DNA of 64,000 bases from Brachybacterium huguangmaarense (GTDB lineage: Bacteria; Actinomycetota; Actinomycetes; Actinomycetales; Dermabacteraceae). The stretch lies in the NCBI RefSeq assembly GCF_025725725.1, contig NZ_CP107020.1, forward strand, positions 1,922,001 through 1,986,000. The letters are read 5' to 3'. The translations under genes and the position numbers were made by a program. Shown here in pieces: positions 1-8,310 of the stretch; positions within the stretch are counted from its first letter, which is position 1; each line of letters begins with the position of its first letter. The notes under the pieces are model-generated. The model did no database searches and had not been told where the DNA came from. It saw only the letters and a program-made list of their open reading frames with translations.

Positions 1-1
1 C

Positions 2-220
2 GTCGACGAGATCCTCTCGGTCGGCGACGAGCCGTTCCAGAAGAAGTGCCTCGCCCGCATCCGCGAGCTCCAGCACGCCGGACGGACCATGGTGATCGTC
101 TCCCACGAGCTCGAGATGCTCGAGCGCCTGTGCACCCGCATCCTCGTGCTGCGCAAGGGGCAGATCATCTTCGACGGCGACCCGGTCGAGGCGGTCGCGA
201 CCCTGCGCGCGACCTCCTGA
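2..220 (+). CDS. Polysaccharide/teichoic-acid export ABC transporter ATP-binding protein, C-terminal fragment
   Basis: Only the last 72 codons are present; the gene runs off the left edge. The fragment starts in the Walker B/D-loop region (VDEILSVGDEPFQKKC), continues to the H-loop (IVSHELEML) and ends with LRKGQIIFDG, the typical end of the ATPase domain. The VGD.EFQKKC signature is typical of Wzt/TagH/RfbE-type ATPases that drive export of lipid-linked polysaccharide or teichoic acid across the membrane. There is no C-terminal sugar-binding extension, so it is a short TagH-like form. It faces the convergent TIGR03089 gene 12 bases away. The substrate cannot be told from this fragment. Confidence 0.85.
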   Translation, partial: VDEILSVGDEPFQKKCLARIRELQHAGRTMVIVSHELEMLERLCTRILVLRKGQIIFDGDPVEAVATLRATS

Positions 221-232
221 GGGCCGGCGCGG

Positions 233-931
233 TCACGGCGCCGCGACGCCCTCGCTCGCGGCCTGCGCCGGGTCCACGCGGGCGGCCGGCCCCACCACGA
301 GGCCGCCGCCGGCGAGCACGGCGAGCAGCGCGGCCGCCACGGCGCCTCCCGCGGCCCCGTCGGAGGCCACGAGCACCGCGCGCGACGCCGGCCCCTCGTC
401 CGGTGCCGGGCCGCTCCACGGCCCGAGCGGCACGCCGAGCGCGTCCCCGCTCGCCCGCACCTCCTGCGCCCAGTCCCGCGTGAGCGGCGGCAGCGGCCCC
501 GGGAAGCGCATCGACAGGGCGACGGCCTCGAGCGCGAGCACCTCGTCGGCGTCGAGCGCCGCCTGGCCCTCGGGGGCGTCGGTCGCGACCGTGCCGCCCG
601 AGGGCGGCGCGGCGGCCGGAGCGGCCGCGGCGTCGTCGCGACCCGGCGCGACGTGGACCTCGAGGCCGAGCGACCACCCGGCGAGGGCGAGCACGAGCCG
701 CTTCCAGTGCGCCGGCAGATCGAGCAGCAGGCCGTCCCCGGCCGCGAGGGCGACCTCGTCGGCCAGATGGTTCACGGACTTGATGACCCACGAGGCGAGC
801 ACGTGCCCGGACAGCTCCGTGCGGCCCTCCTCGCCGTACCAGACCAGGGCGGGCCGCGGGCCCGTCGCCTCGAGGGCGTCCAGGAGCGCGGCGGGCAGGG
901 CGGCGGGAAGTGAACGGCGGGCGGCGGTCAT
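233..931 (-). CDS. TIGR03089 family protein (232 aa)
   Basis: The product matches the actinobacterial TIGR03089 family: an N-terminal LVWYGEEGRTELSGHVLASW segment followed by KSVNHLADE, resembling the first part of an acyl-adenylate (AMP-binding) enzyme but lacking the rest of that fold. No catalytic motif of a full adenylating enzyme is visible, and the function of the family is unknown. The ATG at 931 overlaps the stop of the upstream CofE-like gene in an ATGA arrangement (928-931), so the two are probably translationally coupled. Family members usually lie in the same chromosomal neighbourhood as cell-wall polysaccharide genes. Confidence 0.8.
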   Translation of the reverse strand: MTAARRSLPAALPAALLDALEATGPRPALVWYGEEGRTELSGHVLASWVIKSVNHLADEVALAAGDGLLLDLPAHWKRLVLALAGWSLGLEVHVAPGRDDAAAAPAAAPPSGGTVATDAPEGQAALDADEVLALEAVALSMRFPGPLPPLTRDWAQEVRASGDALGVPLGPWSGPAPDEGPASRAVLVASDGAAGGAVAAALLAVLAGGGLVVGPAARVDPAQAASEGVAAP

Positions 932-2058
932 CGGGGCTCCTCCTCGGGTGCAGGGACGTCGGGCACAAGGACGTCGGGCACAGGGGGGATCTGCACGCGG
1001 ACCTCGACCCCGCCGAGCTCGCGTGCGATCGACTCGGCACCCAGGGCGGTGCGCAACCGCTCGGCGAGCTCGCCGGCGCGCAGGCACGCCTCGGGGCGGG
1101 CGGAGGCCGCGATCACGAGCATGGCGCCGTCGGCGGCCCGCTCGACGCGGGGCCCCTCGGCCCCCGTCTCGCCCGCCGGCGCGGCGGCGTCGCCCGCGCG
1201 CGGGGTGCAGGCCACGGCGATCGCCCGGGCGATGCGTTCGTCGTCGGGCTCGGGGGACATCGCGGCGACGGGCTCGGCGTCCCCGGCCAGCCCGAGCGCC
1301 TGCCACACGGACTCGAGGCTCGGGCGCCGGAACCAGTCGTCCGGTCCCGTGCGCACGAGCTCGCGCGCCGAGGACTCCCGCCGTCCCACTCGGTCGCCGA
1401 GATGGCGCACGATCGCGACCGGGGTGCCCGTGCTCTTGCCCTTGACCAGGTCGGCGGCGCCCGCGAGCTCGTCGGCGAGGGCCCGGACCGTGACGCCGAG
1501 CGGCCGCCCCACGGCGTCGGTGCCGCCGCGCAGGTCCTGCAGCACCTCGAGACCCGCGGCGCCGAGCGCGATGTCCGTCACGCCGGTGCGCCAGATCCGC
1601 GAGGCGGTGTCGGTGAGCACGACCGCCAGGCGCAGCCCGAGCCGCCGCTCGAGGCCGTGGCGGAGCGCGCGCGCCTCCGCGTCGGGGTCCTCGGGGAGCA
1701 GCAGCAGGCCGTCGGGGGAGTTGGAGGCGTCGATCCCGGCGGCCGCGAGCACCGGTCCGCTCGTCGTCTCCACGACGCTCGTGACCACGCTGCCGTGGCG
1801 GCGCCGCAGCACCGGGCGCACGGTCGCCGCCCGGATCGCCTCGGCCTTGCGCGACGGCTCGACGACGAGCCCGCGGCACTTCGAGACGATCTTCGCCGAG
1901 ACGCACAGCACGTCGCCGTCGGCGGCCGGGGCGGGGGAGTCGGGGCCGAGAGCGGCCGCGAGCAGGGCCACCAGGTCGTCGCCGCGCCGGAGCTCCGGCA
2001 GCCCGGTCACCGGGATCAACGTCACCGGCGCCGGGCACGTCTGCTGAGAGGTGTTCAT
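928..2058 (-). CDS. Coenzyme F420-0:L-glutamate ligase-like protein (CofE domain of FbiB)
   Basis: Residues about 10-245 match the CofE/FbiB N-terminal domain, which adds L-glutamate to F420-0 using GTP: VSAKIVSKCRG near the N-terminus, VLTDTASRIWRTGVTDIALG in the middle, then DELAGAADLVKGKSTGTPV. The M. tuberculosis FbiB fold continues into an FMN nitroreductase-like domain; here the last 130 residues are a shorter Ala/Glu-rich segment (LESVWQALGL, ERIARAIAVA) that does not look like a nitroreductase. The fbiA gene that normally separates fbiB from whiB2 is absent: the 5' end faces whiB2 directly. ATG at 2058 lies 185 bases from the divergent whiB2 start. The ligase assignment is good, but a working F420 pathway cannot be inferred from this window. 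Confidence 0.82.
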   Translation of the reverse strand: MNTSQQTCPAPVTLIPVTGLPELRRGDDLVALLAAALGPDSPAPAADGDVLCVSAKIVSKCRGLVVEPSRKAEAIRAATVRPVLRRRHGSVVTSVVETTSGPVLAAAGIDASNSPDGLLLLPEDPDAEARALRHGLERRLGLRLAVVLTDTASRIWRTGVTDIALGAAGLEVLQDLRGGTDAVGRPLGVTVRALADELAGAADLVKGKSTGTPVAIVRHLGDRVGRRESSARELVRTGPDDWFRRPSLESVWQALGLAGDAEPVAAMSPEPDDERIARAIAVACTPRAGDAAAPAGETGAEGPRVERAADGAMLVIAASARPEACLRAGELAERLRTALGAESIARELGGVEVRVQIPPVPDVLVPDVPAPEEEPR

Positions 2059-2165
2059 CTCGCCCTTCCTCGCCGGCGGACCCTCACCCGGGGCATCCTC
2101 GCACGTCGCGCCGGGGTCGCGGTCCTGCGGGGTCCCCGCGGGGCATCGATGCGGCCGCCGCGCGC

Positions 2166-2196
2166 TTGACGCCCCGGAGTTACACCGGTGTACTTT
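2166..2196 (+). promoter_or_regulatory. Candidate whiB2 promoter
   Basis: TTGACG at 2166-2171 and TACTTT at 2191-2196 are separated by 19 bases, slightly long for a housekeeping-sigma promoter (GTACTT one base earlier gives 18). The pair lies about 47 bases upstream of the whiB2 ATG, in an AT-rich patch unlike the surrounding DNA. It could instead be read by an alternative sigma factor. Confidence 0.45.
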
Positions 2197-2242
2197 AGTG
2201 GAGCCCGACCGTCATCCCATGCCCTCACGAGGAGGTCCCCCG

Positions 2243-2545
2243 ATGGACACCGACCGCCCGGACGTGGACATCCGCCGCGAGCTGACCCTCGTGGACCTGA
2301 CGGCGATCACGGACGTCGACGAGCCCGAGGCGTCCTGGCAGGAGCGCGCCCTGTGTGCGCAGACCGACCCCGAGGCCTTCTTCCCGGAGAAGGGCGGCTC
2401 GACCCGCGAGGCCAAGAAGGTGTGCGTCTCGTGCGAGGTGCGCGCCGAGTGCCTCGAGTACGCCCTGCAGAACGACGAGCGGTTCGGGATCTGGGGCGGA
2501 CTGTCCGAGCGCGAGCGCCGCAAGCTGAAGCGTCGCGCGATCTGA
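2243..2545 (+). CDS. whiB2: WhiB-family transcriptional regulator, WhiB2/WhmD type
   Basis: A 100-aa WhiB protein. The four cluster-binding cysteines are at residues 38, 61, 64 and 70 (C-X22-C-X2-C-X5-C), followed by the GIWGG turn and a basic tail (RERRKLKRRAI). WhiB proteins bind a [4Fe-4S] cluster and act with the primary sigma factor; WhiB2/WhmD is the septation and division regulator of mycobacteria. The assignment to WhiB2 rests on length, the acidic N-terminal extension and the fbiB/glycosyltransferase/pmm neighbourhood shared with Rv3260c. The start at 2243 has GAGGAGGT nine bases upstream. Transcription is divergent from the CofE-like gene. Confidence 0.92.
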   Translation: MDTDRPDVDIRRELTLVDLTAITDVDEPEASWQERALCAQTDPEAFFPEKGGSTREAKKVCVSCEVRAECLEYALQNDERFGIWGGLSERERRKLKRRAI

Positions 2546-2580
2546 CGGAGCGCTCCGCGCGCCGTCCCTCCCCCCTGCCT

Positions 2581-5500
2581 GTGATTCCCCCCGTCGTCAC
2601 CGCCCTCGTCCTCGTCCGCGAGGGCGACGATCCGGCGACGGTGCGTGCCGTGCTCGACGCGCTCGCCCACCAGGAGCGCCGACCCGATCACACCCTCGTC
2701 GTGGCCCTCGGCCCCGACGCCCTTGATCTCCCCGACGCACCTGGCCTCGCCGACGCGTCCGACGCCGACGCCGTGGGCACGGCGACGAGCCCCGGCCCGG
2801 ATCTCGCCGCGGCCACCGCGACCGTCCTCGAGACCCTCGACGCCGAGCGCGAGGACGAGGAGAACGATGCCTGCGCGGTCTCGTGGCTCTGGTTCGTGCC
2901 GGCCGCCTCCGTGCCGGGCCGAGGCGCGCTGGGCGCCCAGCTCGCGGCGATCGAGGCCGACGAGGCCGTGGCCGTCGTCGGCGCCAAGCGCCGGTGCCGC
3001 CGCCCCCTCCACGAGGACGCCGGACAGGAGGCGGAGGACCTGCCGCAGCCGCCCGTGCCCGGCCGGACCGCCGACGACGCCGACGGACTCGTCGACGTCG
3101 GCATCACCCTGACCCACGGCGCCCGCATCGTCTCGAGCGCCGGGGCCGGCGAGATCGACCAGGGGCAGGCGGACTGGCGCCGCGACGTGCTCGCCGTGGG
3201 GATCGAGGCCCTGCTCGTCGAGGAGAGCCTGCTGCGCCGTCTCGGCTCCTTCGACCCCGCCCTCGACGACCGCTGGGCCCCGATCGAGCTGTGCCACCGG
3301 GTATGGCGCGCCGGGCGGCGCGTCGAGGTCGTCGCCGCGGCCCGCGCGCTCGAGCAGGAGCACGCCGCCCCGGCGACGGCGCCCGAGGGGGACGAGAGGA
3401 GCGCGCGCGCCCGCACGGACTCGGCCCGCTTCCGCTCGCACCGCAGCGGCCAGCTGTCGACCCGCCTGGCGACCCGTCCGCTGCTCGCAGCGCTCGTGAC
3501 GCTGCTGCTCCTGCCCGTCGTCACCCTCGCGCGGATGGCCGGCGCCGTCGTCACCCACCGCCCGCGCCGGGTGCTCGACGAGCTCGCCGCCGCCTGGCGC
3601 GCCGTGCGCCGGGCCCCCGGCGTGATGGTGCGCAGCGGCCGCGCCTCGCGCCGCGCCCGGGTGCCCCGCCGCTCCCTGGCCCCGCTGTACCTCTCGCGCC
3701 GGCAGACCGTGCGTCGCGACCTCGGGGCCGCCTGGACCGCCCTGATCGCCGACGACGAGCGCAGCCGGCGCATCCGCCGCACCACGTGGGGCATCGCCGG
3801 CACCAGCCACGGGACCCGCGACGCCGACTACGGGCGCCACACCGCATGGACCCTCGCGGTCGCCGTCGCGGCGTGCGCGCTGACCCTCGTCGCCCTGCGC
3901 CCCCTGCTGCGCGCCGGCGACCTGAGCGGGCCGGGGCTCCTGCCTCTCCCGTCGCAGTGGCGCGAGACCTGGCAGGCCGCATGGAGCGACTGGATCCCCG
4001 GCGGCCTCGGCGCGCGCGGCCCCGCCGATCCGCTCGTCCGGGTGCTCGCCCACCTGCCCCTGGGCGGCGACGTGCTCGTCGAGATCCTCGTCCTGGGCGC
4101 CCTCCCGCTGTCGGCGCTCGGCGCCTGGTGGGCGGCGGGAGCCCTCACCCGTGCGGTGGGAGCCCGGCTCGTGCTGAGCGCCGCATGGGCGCTGGCCCCC
4201 TCGTCGCTCGCGGCGCTCGCCGAGGGCCGCTGGCCCCTGCTGCTCGTGCACGTGCTGCTGCCGCCCTTCGCGCTCGCCGTCGCGCGGGCCGTCGGCCTGC
4301 CCCACAAGCGCTCCCAGGCGAGCGTCTCCGCGGCCGCCGCCGCAGGACTCCTGCTCCTCGTCCTCGGCGCCGTCCAGGCCGTGCTCGTGCTGCTCGCCGC
4401 CGTCGCCCTCGTGCTCGTCGCGCTCGCGGTGCCCGGGCGCCGGCTGCGACTGGGCTGGGTGCTGCTGCCCTCGCTCGCCCTGCACGCCCCCTTCGTCCCC
4501 GCCTACGTCGGCTCGCCCCGGACCCTGCTCGCGGTCGGCGGGCAGAGCGGCGCCCCGGCCTCCGTCCCGCCGCACGAGGCGCTCCTGGCCCTGTGGCCCT
4601 CCGCGCCGCCGTCGTGGACCGTGCTCGACGGCCTGCTCGGCGCGGACGCGGCCGCCCTCGCGCCCCTGCTCGTGCTCGCCCCGATCGCGCTCGCCGCGCT
4701 CGTCGCCCCCTTCCTGGCCGCGTCCGCCGGCCGGGTGGGGCGCCTCGGCCTCGTGCTGGCGGCGCTCGCGCTCGCGCTGGCGGCCCTGAGCGGGCATGTC
4801 GCCGTCGGCGTGACCGGCACCCGGAGCGTGCCCGCGCCGCCGCACGCCCTGCTGAGCGCGGCCCTGCTCGCCGTGCTGCTGGCCGCGGGCTGCTCCTTCG
4901 ACGCCCTCGCACGCCGCGACGAGGGCGTCGGCACCGCGCGCCGGGTGCTCACGGTCACCGCCGCCGTCGTGTTCGCCGCCACCACGGCGGTCTCCGTGGC
5001 CGGCTGGGCGCTCGCCCTGGGCCCCTCCCTGCAGATCACGCGCGGCGCCGCGGACGAGATCCCGGCCGCGGCCGCCGACACCGGGCGCGACGCTGCTCGC
5101 CAGCGCACCCTCGTCCTGGGCGGCGCGGACGTCGACGACTCCGCGCAGGCCGTGCCCGTGCGCCTCGTCGTCGGAGGCGGCGACAGCGTGCTCGAGCACT
5201 CCGCGTTCGAGGAGGCGCGCCGGGTCGACGCCGTCGAGGGCGGCGGCACGCCCGACGACGACCCCGCCTCCCGGGCCCTGCTCGCGGCCTCGGGCGGCCT
5301 GATCGCGGGCGACGCCGACGCGGACGCCCTACGCACCCTCGCCGTCTCCTACGTGACCGTGCCCGGCGCCCCGGACGAGCACCCGGCGCTCGTGACCGCG
5401 CTCGACAGCTCCCCGCTCCTGGAGAAGGTGACCGCGAACTCCACGGGCTCGCTCTGGCGCGTGATCGACCAGCGGCCGCGGGCCGCCCTGAGCGGCGAGG

Positions 5501-5832
5501 AGGAGGACGACGTCCTCATCGCGAGCGACGTCGTCGACGCGCAGGGCCGGATCGCCCCCGACCCCGACGCCCCCCGCGTCGTCGTGCTCTCCGAGCGGGC
5601 CTCGGACGCCTGGAGCGCGCACCTCGACGGCCGCCGCCTCGAGACGCTGTCCGTCGACGGCTGGGCGCAGGGCTTCGTGATCCCCGCCGGAGCCTCCGGC
5701 ACGCTCGAGATCGCCGCGCCGGACCCCTGGCGCACCGCCGAGCAGGTGGCGCTGTACGCGGCCGTCGTGCTCACCGCGCTCATCGCGGTCCCGTGGCGGG
5801 GTCGGGCCCCGCGGACCGGGAGGACGACATGA
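2581..5832 (+). CDS. Giant membrane glycosyltransferase (GT2-like N-terminus, polytopic C-terminus)
   Basis: A protein of 1083 aa. The first 270 residues look like a degenerate GT-A family 2 domain (VTALVLVREGDDPATVRAVLDALAHQ, then SFDPALDDRWAPIELCHRVWRAG, the acceptor-side motif of this group). Hydrophobic segments begin near residue 300 (LLAALVTLLLLPVVTL) and about ten more follow between residues 420 and 830. The last 250 residues are an extracytoplasmic-looking soluble domain and one final TM helix. GTG at 2581 is chosen because GT homology starts at once and whiB2 ends at 2545. The stop overlaps the DUF5719 start by four bases. It is probably an envelope polysaccharide enzyme; donor and acceptor are unknown. 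Confidence 0.85.
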   Translation: MIPPVVTALVLVREGDDPATVRAVLDALAHQERRPDHTLVVALGPDALDLPDAPGLADASDADAVGTATSPGPDLAAATATVLETLDAEREDEENDACAVSWLWFVPAASVPGRGALGAQLAAIEADEAVAVVGAKRRCRRPLHEDAGQEAEDLPQPPVPGRTADDADGLVDVGITLTHGARIVSSAGAGEIDQGQADWRRDVLAVGIEALLVEESLLRRLGSFDPALDDRWAPIELCHRVWRAGRRVEVVAAARALEQEHAAPATAPEGDERSARARTDSARFRSHRSGQLSTRLATRPLLAALVTLLLLPVVTLARMAGAVVTHRPRRVLDELAAAWRAVRRAPGVMVRSGRASRRARVPRRSLAPLYLSRRQTVRRDLGAAWTALIADDERSRRIRRTTWGIAGTSHGTRDADYGRHTAWTLAVAVAACALTLVALRPLLRAGDLSGPGLLPLPSQWRETWQAAWSDWIPGGLGARGPADPLVRVLAHLPLGGDVLVEILVLGALPLSALGAWWAAGALTRAVGARLVLSAAWALAPSSLAALAEGRWPLLLVHVLLPPFALAVARAVGLPHKRSQASVSAAAAAGLLLLVLGAVQAVLVLLAAVALVLVALAVPGRRLRLGWVLLPSLALHAPFVPAYVGSPRTLLAVGGQSGAPASVPPHEALLALWPSAPPSWTVLDGLLGADAAALAPLLVLAPIALAALVAPFLAASAGRVGRLGLVLAALALALAALSGHVAVGVTGTRSVPAPPHALLSAALLAVLLAAGCSFDALARRDEGVGTARRVLTVTAAVVFAATTAVSVAGWALALGPSLQITRGAADEIPAAAADTGRDAARQRTLVLGGADVDDSAQAVPVRLVVGGGDSVLEHSAFEEARRVDAVEGGGTPDDDPASRALLAASGGLIAGDADADALRTLAVSYVTVPGAPDEHPALVTALDSSPLLEKVTANSTGSLWRVIDQRPRAALSGEEEDDVLIASDVVDAQGRIAPDPDAPRVVVLSERASDAWSAHLDGRRLETLSVDGWAQGFVIPAGASGTLEIAAPDPWRTAEQVALYAAVVLTALIAVPWRGRAPRTGRTT

Positions 5833-7427
5833 GCGCCCCCGCACCCCGGCGGCGCGTGCGCCCCGTGCTCGCCGTGCTCTCGCTCGTGCCGCTGCTCGGG
5901 GCCGTCGCCCTCGCCCACGAGGCCCCGGCGACCCAGCCCGAGGACGTCACCCGCGGCAGCGCCGCGGTGGCCCCCGCCGCCGTCCAGGACTCGTGCCCCG
6001 GGCCCCTCGCCATCCCCGACGAGCTGCTCGAGACCGGCGGCGACGCCGCCCTCGCGGTGACCGCGCCCACGGACGCCGTGGCCGTGCGCTCGGTCGCCCT
6101 CGAGGCCGACTCCTCGCTCCTGTTCGGCCACCTGAGCGCCTCGGAGACCGGACGCACCGAGGAGGGCGACGTGCCCGCCCCGCAGATCGACGTGACCGGC
6201 GTCGACGGCGAGACCCTTCAGGCGGACGCCGTCGCGGGCGACCTCGGCGCGTCCGTGCTCGGGGCCGACGGCGTCGACGGTCCCGCCCGCGTCGCGATCG
6301 CCGCCGCCGGCTCCCGGGCGGCCGTGTCCGACACCCTCCAGTCGACCACGACGCCCCAGGGGGACTACCGCTCCCTCGCGCTGTCGCGGTGCGCTCCCGC
6401 GGGAGTCGACGCGCAGTTCCTCGGCGCCGCCACCACGACGGGGTCGAGCGCCTCCCTCGTGATGACCAACGACTCCGAGCGGCCCGCGACCGCGTCGGTC
6501 CAGATCGCGACCGAGGACGGGCCGGCCGACATGAAGGGGCGCAGCACCGTCGTCGTCGCCCCCGGGACCACCGAGACCGTGCTGCTCGAGTCGATCGCGC
6601 CCGGCCTGACCGCCACCGGCGTGAGCGTGACGACCATCGGGGCGCCGCTCGCGATGCACGTCCAGTCCACCGAGCGCGACGGGCTCACACCCGGCGGCGC
6701 CGAGATCCAGACGCCCCTCCCGGCCGCCGCGAGGGATCTCGTCGTGCCGGGCGTGCGCGCGAGCGCCGGCCGCGACCCCGTCGCCGTCCTGCTCAACCCC
6801 GGTGGCCACGACGTGACCGCCGACCTCACGGCCGCCGGTCCCGACGGTCCGATCGACGTGGCCGGCGCCTCGGGCGTGACCGTGCCCGCTGGCGCCCTCG
6901 TCGAGGTGCCGCTCGGCGGCCTCGACGCCGCCGCGGGGGCGGACCTGACCGTGTCCGTGCACGGCGACGGCCCCCTGACGGCCGTCGTGCGCTCGAGCGT
7001 GGCCGGTGCCGACCTGCCCGGCGACACGATCGGCGCGCCCGTGGACTTCTCGCTCGCGCCGGCGGCCGGCGCGATCGGCGGCTCGGCCGTGCTCGCCCTG
7101 CCCGCCGAGGGACCGGCCGGCAGCCTCGTGCTCGCCGCCGACGAGGACACGACCGCGACGGTCATCCCCGTGGGCGCCGACGGCGGGGCGGGGACCCCGC
7201 GCACGGTCGAGGTGACGGCCGGGTCCTCCGTCTCGGTCGCCTCGAGCTCGTGGACGGGCACGACGGGGGCTCCCGCCGCGGTCGTCATCGTGCCCGACGA
7301 GCCGGGCGTCCTGCACGGCGCCTGGGTCCAGGCCCCCGACGCGCCCGGCGTCGGCCCCCTGCTGTCCTCGGTCCCCGTCGAGCCCGCCGCGACCGGGGAG
7401 GGCTCCCGGTCGGTCACGGCCGGCTGA
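5829..7427 (+). CDS. DUF5719 family secreted protein
   Basis: A 532-aa exported protein. A short basic start (APRRRVRP) and a hydrophobic stretch (VLAVLSLVPLLGAVALA) form a signal peptide or anchor; the remainder is Ala/Val/Thr/Asp-rich with repeated beta-strand units, as in DUF5719 proteins. There are two Cys (DSCPGPL near residue 56 and LSRCAPAG further on) and no catalytic motif. It overlaps the giant glycosyltransferase (ATGA at 5829-5832), and this pairing is conserved in actinobacteria, which suggests a shared role outside the membrane. The specific function is unknown. Confidence 0.82.
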   Translation: MSAPAPRRRVRPVLAVLSLVPLLGAVALAHEAPATQPEDVTRGSAAVAPAAVQDSCPGPLAIPDELLETGGDAALAVTAPTDAVAVRSVALEADSSLLFGHLSASETGRTEEGDVPAPQIDVTGVDGETLQADAVAGDLGASVLGADGVDGPARVAIAAAGSRAAVSDTLQSTTTPQGDYRSLALSRCAPAGVDAQFLGAATTTGSSASLVMTNDSERPATASVQIATEDGPADMKGRSTVVVAPGTTETVLLESIAPGLTATGVSVTTIGAPLAMHVQSTERDGLTPGGAEIQTPLPAAARDLVVPGVRASAGRDPVAVLLNPGGHDVTADLTAAGPDGPIDVAGASGVTVPAGALVEVPLGGLDAAAGADLTVSVHGDGPLTAVVRSSVAGADLPGDTIGAPVDFSLAPAAGAIGGSAVLALPAEGPAGSLVLAADEDTTATVIPVGADGGAGTPRTVEVTAGSSVSVASSSWTGTTGAPAAVVIVPDEPGVLHGAWVQAPDAPGVGPLLSSVPVEPAATGEGSRSVTAG

Positions 7428-7435
7428 GACCGGCC

Positions 7436-7909
7436 TCAGAGCTCCCAGGCCCCCGGGTCGACGTCCTCGGGATCCATCGACAGCATCGCCCCCACCTGCT
7501 CGGCGAGCACCTGGCGCACGAGCATCTCCAGGTCGCCCGGCAGGCTCGACCGGGTCTCGATCGGCCGGCGGTACAGCACCACGCGCGGAGGATGGTCGCG
7601 ATCCGGCGGCACGTAGCGGCCGAGCGGCACGGACTGCATCTCCCACGGCGTCGGGTCGCTCGGCGGGATGTCCTCGACGGTGATCGCGAGATGCTCGAGG
7701 CGGCGGCCGAACCGCTCCAGGAGAGGGCTCGCCGCGCCGAGCACCGTGTCGTCGAAGCGCTCGCGTCGCGTGAGGTGCCCAGGCAGGTGCGGGGGGATCA
7801 GGTCCCCCCGGAAGCCGCGTCCGTGGCGGTCCCGCCGACGGGGCCGACCGGGGCGCCCCCCGCCGCCCGACCGCGTGATGCCGCCGCTGTGCCCTTCGCC
7901 TCGTGCCAT
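7436..7909 (-). CDS. Rv3259-like protein of the metallopeptidase (zincin-like) family, zinc motif degenerate
   Basis: A 157-aa protein with a basic Gly/Arg-rich N-terminal 35 residues, then RRERFDDTVL, VPLGRYVPPDRDHPPRVVLYRRPIE and LVRQVLAEQVGAMLSMDPEDVDP. The layout matches the small actinobacterial metallopeptidase family (PF06262-like). At the place where that family has HExxH, this protein has AEQVGA, so neither zinc-ligand histidine is seen and it is probably not an active protease. It overlaps the upstream edge of the divergent DUF3499 region and is convergent with DUF5719 eight bases away. The same neighbours surround Rv3259. Confidence 0.78.
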   Translation of the reverse strand: MARGEGHSGGITRSGGGGRPGRPRRRDRHGRGFRGDLIPPHLPGHLTRRERFDDTVLGAASPLLERFGRRLEHLAITVEDIPPSDPTPWEMQSVPLGRYVPPDRDHPPRVVLYRRPIETRSSLPGDLEMLVRQVLAEQVGAMLSMDPEDVDPGAWEL

Positions 7910-7937
7910 GGTCCGACCCTATCGACCCGCGGACCCG

Positions 7938-7943
7938 TATCCT
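7938..7943 (+). promoter_or_regulatory. Candidate -10 element for a leaderless DUF3499 transcript
   Basis: TATCCT ends seven bases before the GTG at 7951. In actinobacteria a TANNNT hexamer at this distance usually marks a leaderless mRNA that begins at the start codon, which also supports choosing GTG 7951. No clear -35 is seen. Confidence 0.45.
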
Positions 7944-7950
7944 GCTTCCC

Positions 7951-8310
7951 GTGCCTGCTCGTGAATGCTCCCGGACCGCGTGCTCCCGGCCCGCCGTCAG
8001 CACGCTGACCTATGTGTACGCGGACTCCACCGCGGTCCTGGGCCCGCTGGCGGCGACGAGCGAGCCCCACACCTACGACCTGTGCCGCGAGCACTCCGCC
8101 GGGCTGACCGTGCCGCTCGGGTGGCGGGTGATCCGCGTGGCTGGCACCGCCGAGGGCACCGACGACCTGGTCGCCCTCGCCGAGGCGGTGCGCGCCGACC
8201 GGGAGGACCGGGACGCGCCGCGCCCGCCCGCCCGCCGCGACGAGCGGGCCGCGGAGCGCCGCACCGGCACCGACCGCCACCTGCACGTGGTCCGGAACCC
8301 CCATGCATGA
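7951..8310 (+). CDS. DUF3499 family protein
   Basis: A 119-aa protein homologous to the Rv3258c family: RECSRTACSRPAVSTLTYVYADS, LGPLAATSEPHTYDLCREHS and LTVPLGWRVIRV. The pattern C-x4-C near the N-terminus with C-x2-H 45 residues later suggests a small zinc-binding fold. The C-terminal third is charged and probably disordered. The longer frame from 7903 overlaps the divergent neighbour, so the internal GTG at 7951 is preferred; it also sits right behind a -10 element. The stop overlaps the phosphomannomutase start by eight bases, indicating an operon. Function unknown. Confidence 0.85.
   Translation: MPARECSRTACSRPAVSTLTYVYADSTAVLGPLAATSEPHTYDLCREHSAGLTVPLGWRVIRVAGTAEGTDDLVALAEAVRADREDRDAPRPPARRDERAAERRTGTDRHLHVVRNPHA

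Noticed and set aside
2883-7427. Long plus-strand frame joining the glycosyltransferase region to DUF5719
   Set aside because: Only its last 533 codons are real (DUF5719 from 5829); upstream it is the shadow of the glycosyltransferase in another frame.
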